From assembly GCF_050947875.1 (NCBI RefSeq), contig NC_134576.1, positions 51,252,255 through 51,316,254 on the forward strand: a stretch of 64,000 nucleotides of DNA. The letters are read 5' to 3'. The translations under genes were made by a program, and so were the position numbers. The stretch comes from Dermacentor variabilis. Lineage: Eukaryota > Arthropoda > Arachnida > Ixodida > Ixodidae. The notes below the pieces were generated by a model. It was not told the DNA's origin. It ran no database searches and was given only the letters and a program-made list of their open reading frames with translations. Shown piece after piece: positions 10,985 through 21,745 of the stretch; the stretch's first letter is position 1, and every line of letters begins with the position of its first letter.

Positions 10985-12200
10985 AGCTTTTTTTTTCACC
11001 AATACTCTAAACGTCTCGTGCTTATCTCGACTGCTCAGCGGTTGATATTTTCGTCCGCTTCAAAGCCGTGCGCTTCGGGAAGGTGTAGATTACAAAATGT
11101 TCTCGCTGGGTGAATTCCTTCGCATTCCATTAGGATGTGCTGAGTCCCGAATTTATCTTGCAGCATACAAATGCCTCGTCGTCTTCCGATTATTACCTCA
11201 ATTGTTTTCGTCCATAAGTAAGCAGAGTTGACGTCAAATAGCGAGGCACTCTCCTTGGAATTATTTCAGGCTTTTCCTTATTTTTCTTCTCATTCTTGTA
11301 AATCTCCATGGTCAATTTTGTTTCCATTCTTTGGATCTGTCTTTCTTTCTCGCACTTTCTTTCTGATGGCTCCTAGTTCTCTATTTACAGTTCCAATTAA
11401 CCTGCACCTGACTGCCAAAATTCTTCTTCCCCCATTCTGCATCACCGCGTTTCAGGTACTGATGCTTGTGCACTTTAGCAGCCCATTTGTTTTCATCTGT
11501 GTTCTTGTCTTTTTTGAAAACTAATTTTGCTCTGGTGCTTCTCTGGCTTCAAAAGCGACCCAACCCTTGTCACCCTACACTGCATCATTCGTGCTTTAAC
11601 CGTGGGCTACCAAAGCCAGCCGGCCTAGCCATCTTTGGTTAGCTTCAAATTCCGACAAGATATCCCACTTTATGCACGCAATTGCATTTGCGAACGTTAG
11701 CGTTTGCACCATTACTCATTTCCAGATTCCACGCACCACACTATATTTCCACATTATATTGGTGGGCTCTTGAGTAAGTCTCCTTCGTTTATGCATACGC
11801 CGAAGTACATAAATTGTTTGACTATGGCTATGACTTTCTGCTGAATCGACACCACGTAATTACTCGTCTTACTTAAAGCTCGTAAATCCCGATTTCTCCG
11901 TGCTAAACTTCAGGACTAAATTGTCGCTGCGTTAGGACCGATATTCGCAAGTGTCTGTACATCTCTTGTATATTCCGCTATTAGAACTACGTCCTCTGCT
12001 ATATCAGTCCAGGGAGCTTCTGTTGCACCATTTGTGCAAAATGCATGAAGGATAAATCAAACCCTAATTCGCTGTTTTCGCGCCGTCCTGCTACGCCCTT
12101 GACAAGATGCGTTAACACCTAGGGAGACAGGGCATCCTTGCTGTGCATTAGTACAATTGCAGAGCCTAGTTGCTCTTGTTTAAGTCAAAGCTCTGATTCC
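10985..12200 (-). pseudogene. decayed LINE reverse-transcriptase tail, copy 1 of a segmental duplication
   Basis: Read on the minus strand in short pieces across many frameshifts and stops, it carries the 3' part of a LINE polyprotein and its tail. The paralog at 38.87-40.06 kb preserves clearer fragments, such as EEAQSKFSFEERLRNTDEKKWA-type wording and VIAIVNQYMHFGVYMN. No catalytic core is recognisable. It lies inside the duplicated block and is present in both copies, so the insertion predates the duplication. Confidence 0.55.
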
Positions 12201-13110
12201 AGTTTATGCCGTGAAAGTTTCGATTTGGTGTAACTTAGTTTGTTTAAAATCTTGTTTGTTTATTTAAGCCCTACAGCAATACATTCATTCAATGATCTCT
12301 TTCGGTTATGTAAGAATGTATTTTGAAACCACTATCACAGAAGATGTAGCGTCTGATTCTTGTTCTTCAGTTTATTTGTACATGTTCCATTTTTTATCGT
12401 ATACCAGTGTGGTGGAGGGCCAATGGCCTGCTGTGCAAGCACTTCATTTCAACCAAATTAAAAGGTGTTGCATTTATTGAGCAATCTTCCCACGTGGGCA
12501 TTTTTAACGCGTTGCTATTAGTTGTGTCAATGTGGGGAAAAATGTTTGTGTGTAAAGTGTGGGAAGATGGTCACGTGGATAAGATATGCGTATGTATGCA
12601 GTGCAAGTGGCAGTTGTTCTCCGCACCGCCGCCAGTTGCACTTCGCTCGTTGAATTAGTGTAATATGTGCCGAGTCTACTCCCGAACAAAACCTTGCAAT
12701 GCTGATAACGCGGTTTTAAACCATTAATACCGGACCTCAAAGAGGTACGACGTTGTGCTAAAGCGTTTTCAATCGCAGTTACCTCTAAACTGTCCCATGA
12801 CTTCTTTACATCCATTTTTAAAACGCAGTGTCCTTATGCACAATTTCAATAGAACGAAATTTAACTGCAGCAACGAGGGAATACCGAGACTATAATGAAG
12901 ATTTCGGTGGGCACAGATGGCCAAACGCTTTCATCACAAGCGGCTGCTTAAGAATACGCCTTCCAAAATAACGCGTGTGATTTCAGTTTACTAGAAAACC
13001 TTCTGGAAGAACGATACGGTTCTTGAACTAAAACTTTGACCTTTATTACGCGCTTGGAACACACATGAGGCTATTTATGGATTCGTTTGTTTGAAACCCT
13101 GTGCTCCCAG

Positions 13111-13320
13111 AACCAACAAACAGCCGCTGGATGTGGAATTCACGGGCGTACGAATACGGCATTTTCTGGCACAATCTACCCACCAATGTGTTATCGCATT
13201 TGCATATTTGAGTTGTCCAAATGCTTATGCAGGAAGATTTGGGCTGGCCTGCATTATCTACGTGCATCCTCTGCGGACTTGCTTTCCTGGTCCGGAAATT
13301 AGTTATCTACGTCAAAGGTG
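13111..13320 (+). other. putative 210-bp exon, copy 1
   Basis: Bounded by TGTGCTCCCAG and GTAAGTACATGAG. The paralog at 40,967-41,176 is also exactly 210 bp with both borders conserved, but differs at about 34 positions, spread evenly over codon positions. One frame (first base completing a codon) is open in both copies. Another frame (phase 0) is open here for 64 codons and contains six cysteines, with the pattern GCGI..., MCYRICIF, KCLCRK, and a TAG near the end. The cysteine spacing recalls small secreted tick proteins, but in the paralog that frame has two stops. I cannot decide the true frame. If it is phase 0, the segment could be a terminal coding exon. Confidence 0.4.
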
Positions 13321-13887
13321 GTAAGTACATGAGCCGTGGCTCTCAAGATCTGAACAAGTAACCGAACGCGCTTTTCGTGCCGAGTGAATCGTGCAAACGT
13401 TTGTTTTTTCAAGACGTTGCTTCGATGAACAATACAACCGCGGAAAACTCGCAAACGTTTCCACAACCACGAAAGAAGTGATGAAAAAGTGATGAGTGAT
13501 GAAATGAGAGTGAAAGAAGTGATGAGGCCGCAGCCTCGATATCAACGAAATGTCGCTGTTTTCTTGAGTTAGCGCATGCAAGAATGTGTGAAAGGAACCA
13601 GACACACAAGGAAAACGAAACCCGTAGGAAAACAAGCGAGAAACAGGGGGAGGGGGGAGGGGTCTAACTTTCGACTGATTGTTCTAAGCCACCTGGGACA
13701 CCTTTTATAAAATGTAAAGCAAAAATAACAACAAATAGATACAGATGCACCTGAGCCAGCCTGCATGGAGGCCTACTGTGCAGGAGGACGGAAAACTGGG
13801 CGCGCCTTACGCGGAGGCCGAATCTGCTTCTACCAGGGATATCGTCTCATCTTCAGCAGTAGCTGTATGTACCGTCTGTCTGTCAAC

Positions 13888-14766
13888 GACTGACGTGAGA
13901 ATAAAGAGGGCCATAGTAGTAGGCATTTCTGCGCCGCAAGTTAAGAAGTGCGCCTTCACCACGACGAAAACTAGCTTACATAACTATTGTACGGCCACAA
14001 ATAGAATACGCCTCTTGTATATGGTCTCCTCATTAAAATTACCTGATCAAACTCCTGGAGGGCATCCAGAATAGACTGAGCCGCTTCATTAAAAAAAATT
14101 ATAATAACGAGTCAAGTGTAACCCAAATAAAAATTGATCTTCTGTTGCAACCACTAACTACTCGCCGTCATGTTGCCCTTCCATTATTATTTCATAGATT
14201 CGCTCACACAGATGGCCTAATCTTATCAAACCTGGAAAAAGCATCTTCGACGTCACAACGGCTGAACAGTCAGTTCAGCTACACCCTAATTTATGGCAAC
14301 ACACGCGATTTTAATTTTTCAGCTTTGGCCCGTGCGGTCCGTTTATGGAACGCACTACGAGATAACATCGCTTGCCAATCTAAACACAGTGCATTTCACA
14401 ATCTGCTAACCGATCAATATGCCGTTTCAACCGTCTAAACACGTCTTGCATTTTTTTAAATTTTCCTGCATTTTTTCTACAAGTTAAAGAATTTCGGTGG
14501 TCCCAATTTCTTTTACAATACTTACTACTGTAAAACATGCAAAAACGTTTACAATGTGATTATGCTATTATGTTATAGTTTACCGTTTATTGTCATTGCT
14601 CTACATATTGTATTTCCTAATGTATTAATTTTCAATGTTGTGTTTATACTCCTTTCATTATACTGATGTTTATATTTTTCCGATTCGATACTGATATGTT
14701 AAAGTAGTTCCCCCTTACACTATGCCTTCTAGAAGGCCTGTGAGGTATATGTATATAAAATAAAAT
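13888..14766 (+). mobile_element. 5'-truncated CR1/L2-like LINE insertion
   Basis: The other duplicate reads GTCTGTCTGTCAAC directly into ATCCTGGTTATC near 41,820, giving an empty site that defines this insertion. The inserted strand encodes the end of a reverse transcriptase (about 13,950-14,438) and ends in ATAAAATAAAAT, like the short 3' repeats of CR1/L2 LINEs. No obvious target-site duplication, which is also usual for CR1. Confidence 0.8.
13950..14438 (+). pseudogene. CR1-like reverse transcriptase C-terminal fragment
   Basis: One frame reads AYITIVRPQIEYASCIWSPH, then a stop at 14,031-14,033, then LLEGIQNRLSRFI, TTRRHVALPLLFHRFAHT and LWNALRDNIA. This order (VRP.LEYAS.IW, then LE.IQ..RF, then a hydrophobic helix, then R.WN.L) is the thumb and tail of CR1/L2/jockey-type reverse transcriptases. 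The catalytic FADD lies upstream and is missing through 5' truncation. A single in-frame stop means a fairly recent insertion. Confidence 0.8.
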
Positions 14767-15059
14767 ATCCTGGTTATCTTTTGCAATGTAAGAAGGGCCT
14801 CATGAGTGTGACTCCGATATAAATGAAATAGTTCTGAATGAACTTTTCAGGGCAAAGCTACAGCTGTCATGCGTCTCTGTCGGTAGGTTGCTCCACATAG
14901 GCAGCCCACGCAAACCTAGGCGAAACATTGCTCATTTTCAGGACTACAATGAGAAACAAGTAGTTCTTAAGAAAGTGCGTAAACCAAAACGGGCAAAAAT
15001 ACCTATTCAGCACAATTATTCTCTGGATACGCTGCAGAAATAACTACTTCATATAACTA

Positions 15060-16545
15060 ATAAGTACAAGATTAGCCATAATATTACAGCACCATTCTTT
15101 TATAACATTTCTGAAACTACTTTTAAACAATTGTGAATGTGGTATGTGGCTATCGTGTCAAACACCGACCTTGCCAACGTTGTGCGAAATCGCCATCTGG
15201 GAAAGACAAATGTTTGATACAGAGAAATTTACTCTGTGGTAATGCATAAGCACACAGTTACTTAAGCTTAATAAATTGTTACGCAGATGTGTACGTTATC
15301 GATTCTTTCAATGCGAAGATCTTGCTTCTTGCTGCTGTGAGGTGAGGACAGCACAATTTTACAAGGCAGTTTATTATACGTGGGTTGTTCAATAAAGACT
15401 AAGACTGGTGCTGTGACATCTTAATTCGTGAAAATTATTCATTGGCAATTTGATCCCTTGCTATATGCTCCCAGTTACGTGAAATGCACCCGTCCCTTTG
15501 TTTCTACCGAGCCTAGATAGCATGAGGGAAGACTTGTTATGACACCTACTTGAATGTCGCTTCCAACGTGCGAACTACCCTGGTTCCATGTTTTTTTCAT
15601 GTTAAAAGCAATGTCCTTTTTTTCACCGTTATTCAAAGCATCGCAATTACATCCTCACTCGTTTTACAGTCCATATGCGGCACACTGCAGCATGTACCTC
15701 ACAGTAAAAAGGGACATGGCTTTAGCATGGAGGCAGGGGTAGTTCGCACATTGGAGGCGATTTTTAAGTAGTGCCCAAAGATGGCGTGCAGCAAAGATAA
15801 ACGTGCCGATGAATAATTTTCAGAAATTAAGATTTGAGAGCACCAGCCACAGCCATTATCGAACCCTAGAAATACCAAATATCTGGAATTACTTCATAAC
15901 GTATTTTATTATTTAAATTATTTGCATTTTATTGCTGAGATAACTGAGGAATTGCAAAAGTCGTTAACTTTTATCGCGGTAAGTCAAGAATCTGGCTAGT
16001 TCCTTGTAATATACTCTTCAATAAAGCTATGCCACTCCACACACACAAAAAAACTTTCTCTAGAGCAATACACACTGCTCATTTAGTTATAGTGAAAGTG
16101 TGGTTTCCGAGAGCCCGGGTTTGGTAACTACGTCTTTCGATACAGAAACTTGACTCCTCTTGGCAGTCAGTTGACGAAGGTCGCCTGGGAATTTTTGTTT
16201 ATATCACCTAAACCTAATCAAGAGAGATCATATTCCAGGTGCTTCTCATGTGCGTGGTGATATCAGAAGCCTCAGGTTTGCCAGAAAGCGATATTGAGCC
16301 GATAAAATCAAGCGTCATTATATTACTCTAGCAAATGTTGCCCTGTCAGAAATATCTCACTACTTAAGTGAATGAACTGCTTGTTTCTTCAACTTCTGCT
16401 GTTTCTATCAAAGATGTGCTGATTAGCCAACTTATTTCGCTTTCAATGCTTCAGTTTCCTTCCGTTTACAAGGGTCGCGTTGTACAGCCGACCGATTCTT
16501 TAACATATAAAATGGAAATTTGCGCCAGTTGGTATGCATTCATAA
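15060..16545 (+). repeat. family B sequence, with a block shared with the right end of the window
   Basis: From about 15,070 to 15,780 it aligns with 63,245-64,000, including the phrase TATACGTGGGTTGTTCAATA at the same place in the unit. A normal family B unit continues to about 16,500. The cassette position near 16,400 reads CTGTTTCTATCAAAGATGTG, so acceptor, 15-bp segment and donor are deleted in this copy. Confidence 0.7.
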
Positions 16546-17066
16546 CGGTAACAGCACGAAAAAAACGAGGAAAGAGGGAAAGGACACAGGACGAGCGCTG
16601 ACTCACAACTAAGTTTACTGCAACAAACGCACGAAGGAATATAAGCGAAGCAGGCGATCACATGGCTCAGCGAGGAGCGCGCATCCAGACTATGTGGATA
16701 CGGGGCACCTGTTACCGCATCGTGCTACCTGGGTAAATGAATTCCTGTTGCGAAAGTGCGATCAGAGGCTGGCTAATGCGCCGCGTGGCCTTCCCCTCAA
16801 TGTGGGCTGCTTCCACGACTAATCTGGCGGCCAAATCAGTATGCTTAAACAAAATTGTCTCTGAGCCGAGACTAATTACACTTACATTGTCGGCAATGGG
16901 CAGACACATGCGCATAATCATTCTCGTTCAAGGAGAATTCATGCTCCGTAAGTCTTACGTTGATGCACCGGCCCGTTCGGCCTTCGTGCACTCGCCCACA
17001 CTTGAGCGGGCAGAAGTACACCACATTGGTAGTACAGCCTACATATGTATTAACATGATTCACTTT
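16545..17066 (-). mobile_element. Penelope-like element, endonuclease end
   Basis: The minus strand encodes the GIY-YIG endonuclease region of a Penelope-like element: TNVVYFCPLKCGRVHEGRTG, then RCINVRLTEHE, then a C-H-C-x2-C-x-C cluster. A frameshift follows near 16,890, and the next frame continues with HTDLAARLVVEAAHIEGK, then a tail ending SQQEFIYPGSTMR. The GRTGRC-x-N-x-RL-x-EH block is the hallmark. The 3' untranslated part ends near 16,545 with GCGCTCGTCCTGTGTCC. The reverse transcriptase domain is absent, so it is a 5'-truncated, frameshifted copy. Confidence 0.8.
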
Positions 17067-17565
17067 GCGCCTTAGATTAGAATTACATTATGCTCCACTT
17101 GCTCGCCTCTCAACTGCCAGACAAATAGAACTCAATTTTCCAGGAACGCCTCACCCGCGGTCACGCAGTGAAACGTCACTAAGTTTTTTTTAGAGTGCGC
17201 TGGGGAGGGGGGGAGGGGGGCTTTAGTGCGCATGCGCAGAAAATGATGCAACGTTGCAATGCACCTGTATCATGGGGACAAAGAGCAGCGCCAGGGGGGA
17301 TTATCAACTTATCGATCTAGTTTCAAACGTGGCGCAAGCTTCCGCGGAGTTCATCACGACAGGGGCGCTGTCAGGCGCGTGGGAATCGCCGAGAAGACGA
17401 AACTTGCGCTTCGCCCCGTCAGAATGCACTGCCCAGCCAGCCAGTTACACTCGCGCGGTACTGGTACATGCTACGCAATGGTTTAGAAAGGAATTCGATT
17501 ATATGCGTTTAAACATCGTATAACTTTTAAATTACATTTTTGAAAGTATATTTACAAAATTTTAT
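17067..17565. other. no gene; G-rich tract and family A lead-in
   Basis: A tract of four G-runs at about 17,199-17,220 (GGGGAGGGGGGGAGG and onward) could form a G-quadruplex. From 17,265 the sequence aligns with 960-1030. Confidence 0.45.
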
Positions 17566-17825
17566 GGGTATTGTTATTGTGTCAATCACCGATGCTGCCA
17601 CCGTTTTCCAAAGACGCCATCGGTGCAAGACAACGTTACAATTCACAAAACCTTACTCTGTGTTAATGCATCAGCGTGCAATTACTTGAGCTCAATGTAT
17701 TGTTACGCAGAAAACCTGCACGTTATGAAAGACTTTATAAAAAAATCTTTCAGTAAAGAAGGAATCATTAGTTTATTTCGTTTTACGCCACGTAGTCGGG
17801 AGATGCTCAAATATGCGGACTGAAC
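17565..17825 (+). repeat. family B fragment leading into family A copy 2
   Basis: Begins TGTTATTGTGTCAATCACCG and continues ACTCTGTGTTAATGCATCAG, the typical family B unit start. It then runs through CAGAAAACCTGCACGTTATG into family A. Confidence 0.65.
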
Positions 17826-18305
17826 TAGGATTGCGTAATAAGCGTTGGATCGTAACACCGGGAAGATCGAGTAGTACCACTGGACTCACAGTAGCACGGG
17901 GGTTAGGTAATAGGGCGGCTCTCGAACAGACAGTTTGACGAAGAAAGTGTATGACGCTGCCAGTACCCCCCTCCCCCCGAATCCCCCACTGAATGTCATA
18001 GGTGCGAAGTTATCGCTGTGACTTCGTAAGTCGTTCATATAAGGACATATGCCACCCATCTTATCCGACACTTCCGTAGTGTTGATTATTACATGCTAGC
18101 CGAAGATGTCCCGGAAATTCGCAGGTAATAACGCACCTACAATCTTTTGCAAATGTTTCTAACGAGTGCTTTTGGTATGCTTTTCGTGACAGAGAACTCG
18201 TGTACCGTTGCAGTCCACTTCATCTTTGTCTGAGCCACAAGTGTTGAAATAGGCTTATGGCAATAAAAAACTACTTCCCTAAACTGCCTCGTGTTCCTTT
18301 TTCAG

Positions 18306-18324
18306 GTTCTCGACGAGCCCCCCC
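18306..18324 (+). other. putative 19-bp micro-exon, family A copy 2
   Basis: TTCCTTTTTCAG, then GTTCTCGACGAGCCCCCCC, then GTAAGAAAC. Same length and borders as the 2,529 cassette, with 8 substitutions. In phase 0 it reads VLDEPP plus one base and joins in frame to the 33-bp cassette at 19,153. Confidence 0.5.
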
Positions 18325-19152
18325 GTAAGAAACTGGTTGCATAATTTGGGGTCTTCTTTTTGCAATAAATGTTTTGATTTGGTGTATCGTTATTTGTTTC
18401 GGGCTCCGCATATTAACCATTTTCGTTTAATAATTAAACACTGGAACAAATCAATTCACTGCACTCGTCGGGTTAGCCAACATTCGGTTTTGAAACAAAT
18501 GACAACATACAGCGCCTGAATCTTGCTCTCAAATTTATTTTTACATCTTGCAAATTTTTCGACATTGAATTGCAGTGGAGCCCAAATTTCGCTTGGCAGT
18601 CCCTTATTGCAGGCCAATTCAGAGGAGATATGTATGTACTCTCAGTGTGATGGCCAAATCCGCTTGTTCGCCTTTGTAAAACTGGGCCCTACACCGGCAA
18701 CTTCTTGACGGTGAATAAAATTGAAAATATTTTGTAGGTAAAGGTAGTGGCAGATCAGTCAATGTCGTTGTAGCAAACGTTTTAAAAAAGTTGTTCCGCT
18801 TTTCAAATCGTTGACAGCAGGGACATCTTTTGTTCGATTACTGATCACAAGAAAGACCCATCTTTCTCTGTACTTGGGTGTAGATATGCTGCAGTAGATA
18901 AAAACAATAAGAAATGATTTCTTAATATTCGACAGCGTCAGCTTGCTCTGCCCGAAAGTAGAGCCCCTTCAAGACAGACGACCTCAACTGTGTGGCCTCC
19001 ACATCTATGAAACTATAGACTTCGATTGAGACATTTAGCGTCGATTTAAGCGTTTTACTGTAATGGCAAAATTGTATACGCACGAGGAAAGTGTCTATAT
19101 TTCGCTGTACAATGATGTTTGTTTCGCGTCTTCTTCCTTCTTGTCCGTTCAG

Positions 19153-19185
19153 CTGCGCCACCAACGCCAGGAGCCCCAGCGTCAG
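19153..19185 (+). other. putative 33-bp micro-exon, family A copy 2
   Basis: Bounded by TTGTCCGTTCAG and GCAAGAGCATTTACTCAT. The donor is GC rather than GT, which is a tolerated minor donor class. In phase 1 it reads APPTPGAPAS, against RPLGKDAPVT in copy 1. A proline/alanine-rich character is therefore kept although fewer than half of the bases match. Confidence 0.5.
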
Positions 19186-20019
19186 GCAAGAGCATTTACT
19201 CATAAAAAAACTATTTGTTTGAATTTTATTATTCTGCTGCGGTGAATGCGCTGCTAACATTTTCTGAGGAGGCGCACTTTTCTTGAATTCGGGTCAGTCA
19301 GACGGCTTTCATGGTTTAAAGCTTGCAAGATTTTGTTTGGACTAATGTCTGTAAATTCTAATTCTCGCTTATATTATTTATTCATCTGGGTTGGCTTTAT
19401 TTCAATAATTTTGTATATAATTGTAACGCCCTCTTTCTGCCGGCTCAAAAAATTTCGGTAAAAAATAAACCTGCAATATTTAATCGATTGCCCATTGAAA
19501 TATATTCAAGTTTACTTGAGAGGAAACCGAAATATTGTGCAGATTAGGCTTTAGATGTTTTACCTTGCAATGCGAGGCTTTTTATCACAATGCTAGGCAG
19601 AGCGGAGTTTGTCAGCCAAGGAGTTTGTTGTTTTCATGCATGCAAAAGTTCACATTGCTGCCTTCTTCCGCGCAATAGGGTGCAACCGTGGTGAATTATG
19701 GTGCTTGTCGTTGCGCTGCTGAGTTTGAGATTACGAGTTGGTATTCGCAATGGTGGCCACCTTTACACAAGGGCGAAATACAAGAGACTCATGTATTCAA
19801 TACGTTGATCATATTTAACCACAGACGATAAAGTTATCTGGATTCCCCGACTATCGCATGCTTCGGTATCATATCGTGGTTTCGGTTTGTAAATTAAACT
19901 TCATGATTTACATTTCATAAGTTCAGATCAACTACCACGCCGAAAAAGAAAACTGCACTGCCGAATACTGCGGTTCAGCAGACGCCCAAGGTGACTTGTC
20001 TAAGCCTTAGCCTATAGGC

Positions 20020-20570
20020 GCCGTGCACGCCGACGGACGCGCCACTGGTGGCGGCCTTGCGCAGAACACGCGGGAGAAGAGCCTGGGGCGCGCCGTAGTT
20101 TGTTGTGTCGTTGATCGTGCTTATTCTGTCTTATTCACGTTTTCAGAGCAAGACAGGCAACACCACTCGCACGTGTGGGGTGGCCAAAGCTTCAGGGAAT
20201 GTCGAAGAATTGTTGCAGGGTGGGGGGCTCAAATACCGGTGAAAACGGGCCGGGGATACGGTTCTAATCATTCCCGGCAAAGCCTCATCAGCGGGAGCAA
20301 CGGTAGCAAAAATGGATCGTCGCTTCGAAGGGAAATTTCTTGTTCTCATCCTTTCCTTTGTCTCGTCGGTGTTTTTTTGCCCTCGATCATAGTTAGACGC
20401 GTGAGCAACGAAGTTCGTCTGCAGTGCAGGATGAGGTTTAAAGGCATTTCGCTAAAGTTCGGAATGCTGTTTACCGCTTATATTGTTTTCCGCTTCTTTA
20501 CCGCGTTGCGCTATAGCTAGGCAGCACGACTGCACGAGCGCATTGCGTTGTATGTTAAAGCTACTGAAGT
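20020..20570. other. GC-rich segment with a short signal-peptide-like ORF
   Basis: A GC-rich stretch follows directly after family A copy 2. At 20,312-20,392 an ATG in good context (AAAAATGG) opens a 26-residue frame with charged residues followed by a hydrophobic run (FLVLILSFVSSVFF), then TAG. A weak donor (GTGTTT) would cut it at phase 0. It could be a leader exon, or simply chance. A longer overlapping frame (20,023-20,520) has no features I recognise. Confidence 0.3.
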
Positions 20571-21581
20571 TTGCAATACCTGAAATGGTTGGTTTCATGT
20601 GGGGCAGTAAATCCTCGCACCAGCTGTCGCGCACGTCATGTTTTTACATCTATTGGCCTCAGGCAACTCACCCTGTTGCACATTTCTACAGAGTACGGAG
20701 ATACTGTACATGTGTATACCGATGGCTCTGTCACACCATATGCCTCCACTGCAGCCTTCGTCATTCCACATATGATCATCGCTCGCCGGTTTAAACTAGA
20801 CCATAGCTAAACATCAACTGCCGCAGAACTTGTTGCTATCCGGGAAGCAGTTCGATTTCTCTCCGAGGAGCCTCCTCACGCATGGACGATATTCTGCGAT
20901 TGCAAGCCAGCTCTGCAAACGATTGACTGTGTCCTCAGACGGGGCCCGTATTATTCTATGGCTATAGAAATTACAGAGTATCTCGACCACGCAACTAGAA
21001 ATGGCCACAATGTCACCTTTCAGTGGATACCATCACACTGTGGCGTGATAGGAAACGAACAGGCAGACGCTGAAGCGAAAACTGCTTTAGATAATGCTTG
21101 TGAAGTACGCATTCCGTTCTCACGAACAGACACAAACTCCCTACTTCGTCGCGTAAACCGCAACTCTACGTTGGAACACTGGACCCAACCAGATCGACGA
21201 CACAAGCGATTACACAAATGGGACCAAGAAATGAGATTTCGTATGCCTCACAAGTTCAAAAGAAACCACACGAGCATGGTGCACCGGATTCGCCTTGGTG
21301 TCGCATTCACCAACCGTTATAGAAATATGATAGGTGCCAGTGATACTAGCCCAAACTGTGAATGCTGTGAGGTGCCAGAAACACTTGAACATATATTTTG
21401 CGTGTGTCCCGCGTACGCGCAAGAACGACAGCAACTTGTCTCTTCCATAGCAAACAACCATGAGAGACCGCTATCGGACGAGTTTCTTTTAGGTCCTTGG
21501 CCTAATGCAACCAGCGCAGCCCTGGTAACAAGAGCCGCTGTAGCTTTTCTCCAAGCCACTGGGCTGGGCGCACGCCTTTAG
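20571..21581 (+). pseudogene. LINE RNase H plus zinc-knuckle tail, one in-frame stop
   Basis: RNase H motifs appear in order: VYTDGS (first Asp), TAAELVAI (Glu), IFCDCKPAL (Asp; the usual Ser is Cys) and WIPSHCGVIGNEQADAEAK (His and last Asp). A C-terminal C-x-C-C-...-H-x3-C-x-C patch follows (CECCEVPETLEHIFCVC), which is typical of the end of these polyproteins. Only one stop (TAG, 20,808-20,810) interrupts about 1 kb of frame, so this is one of the younger insertions in the window. Confidence 0.85.
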
Positions 21582-21745
21582 AGATACCACAACTCTGTGA
21601 ATTTGTATATACGCATCTCTTCCTTATACCATCATCATTCATCAGCCCTTTCCCTCCCCGTCCCTTTTCCCCAGAGTAGAGTAGCAGGCCAGAGCAAGTT
21701 ATAGCTCAGGCCGACCTCTCTGCCTTTCTGTAAATAAATTTCTCT
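20571..21745 (+). mobile_element. 5'-truncated LINE with RNase H domain
   Basis: The 3' part of a LINE polyprotein plus its 3' UTR, with an AATAAA signal at 21,733-21,738. LINE families with a terminal RNase H belong to the I/R1/LOA group in the broad sense; clade not resolved. Reverse transcriptase and endonuclease are missing. Confidence 0.85.

Larger units (their letters stand above)
11060..15060. repeat. segmental duplication, copy 1 (partner 38,872-42,095)
   Basis: Collinear with 38,872-42,095 over about 3.2 kb, beginning at GTGCGCTTCGGGAAGGTGTA and ending at GGATACGCTGCAGAAAT. Copy 1 additionally holds a CR1-like insertion at 13,888-14,766. Copy 1 also contains a longer form of the segment around 13,480-13,530. 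The block contains decayed LINE sequence and the 210-bp exon-like segment. Confidence 0.85.
17825..20010 (+). repeat. family A duplicated block, copy 2
   Basis: Homologous to 1,995-4,030, in the same orientation and with the same internal order. A short additional segment lies near 18,680-18,745. Both cassettes are present (18,306-18,324 and 19,153-19,185). Confidence 0.75.

Noticed and set aside
16545..17066. Hammerhead ribozyme expected in Penelope-like elements
   Set aside because: I could not find the conserved CTGATGA...GAAA core in the preserved part of the element.
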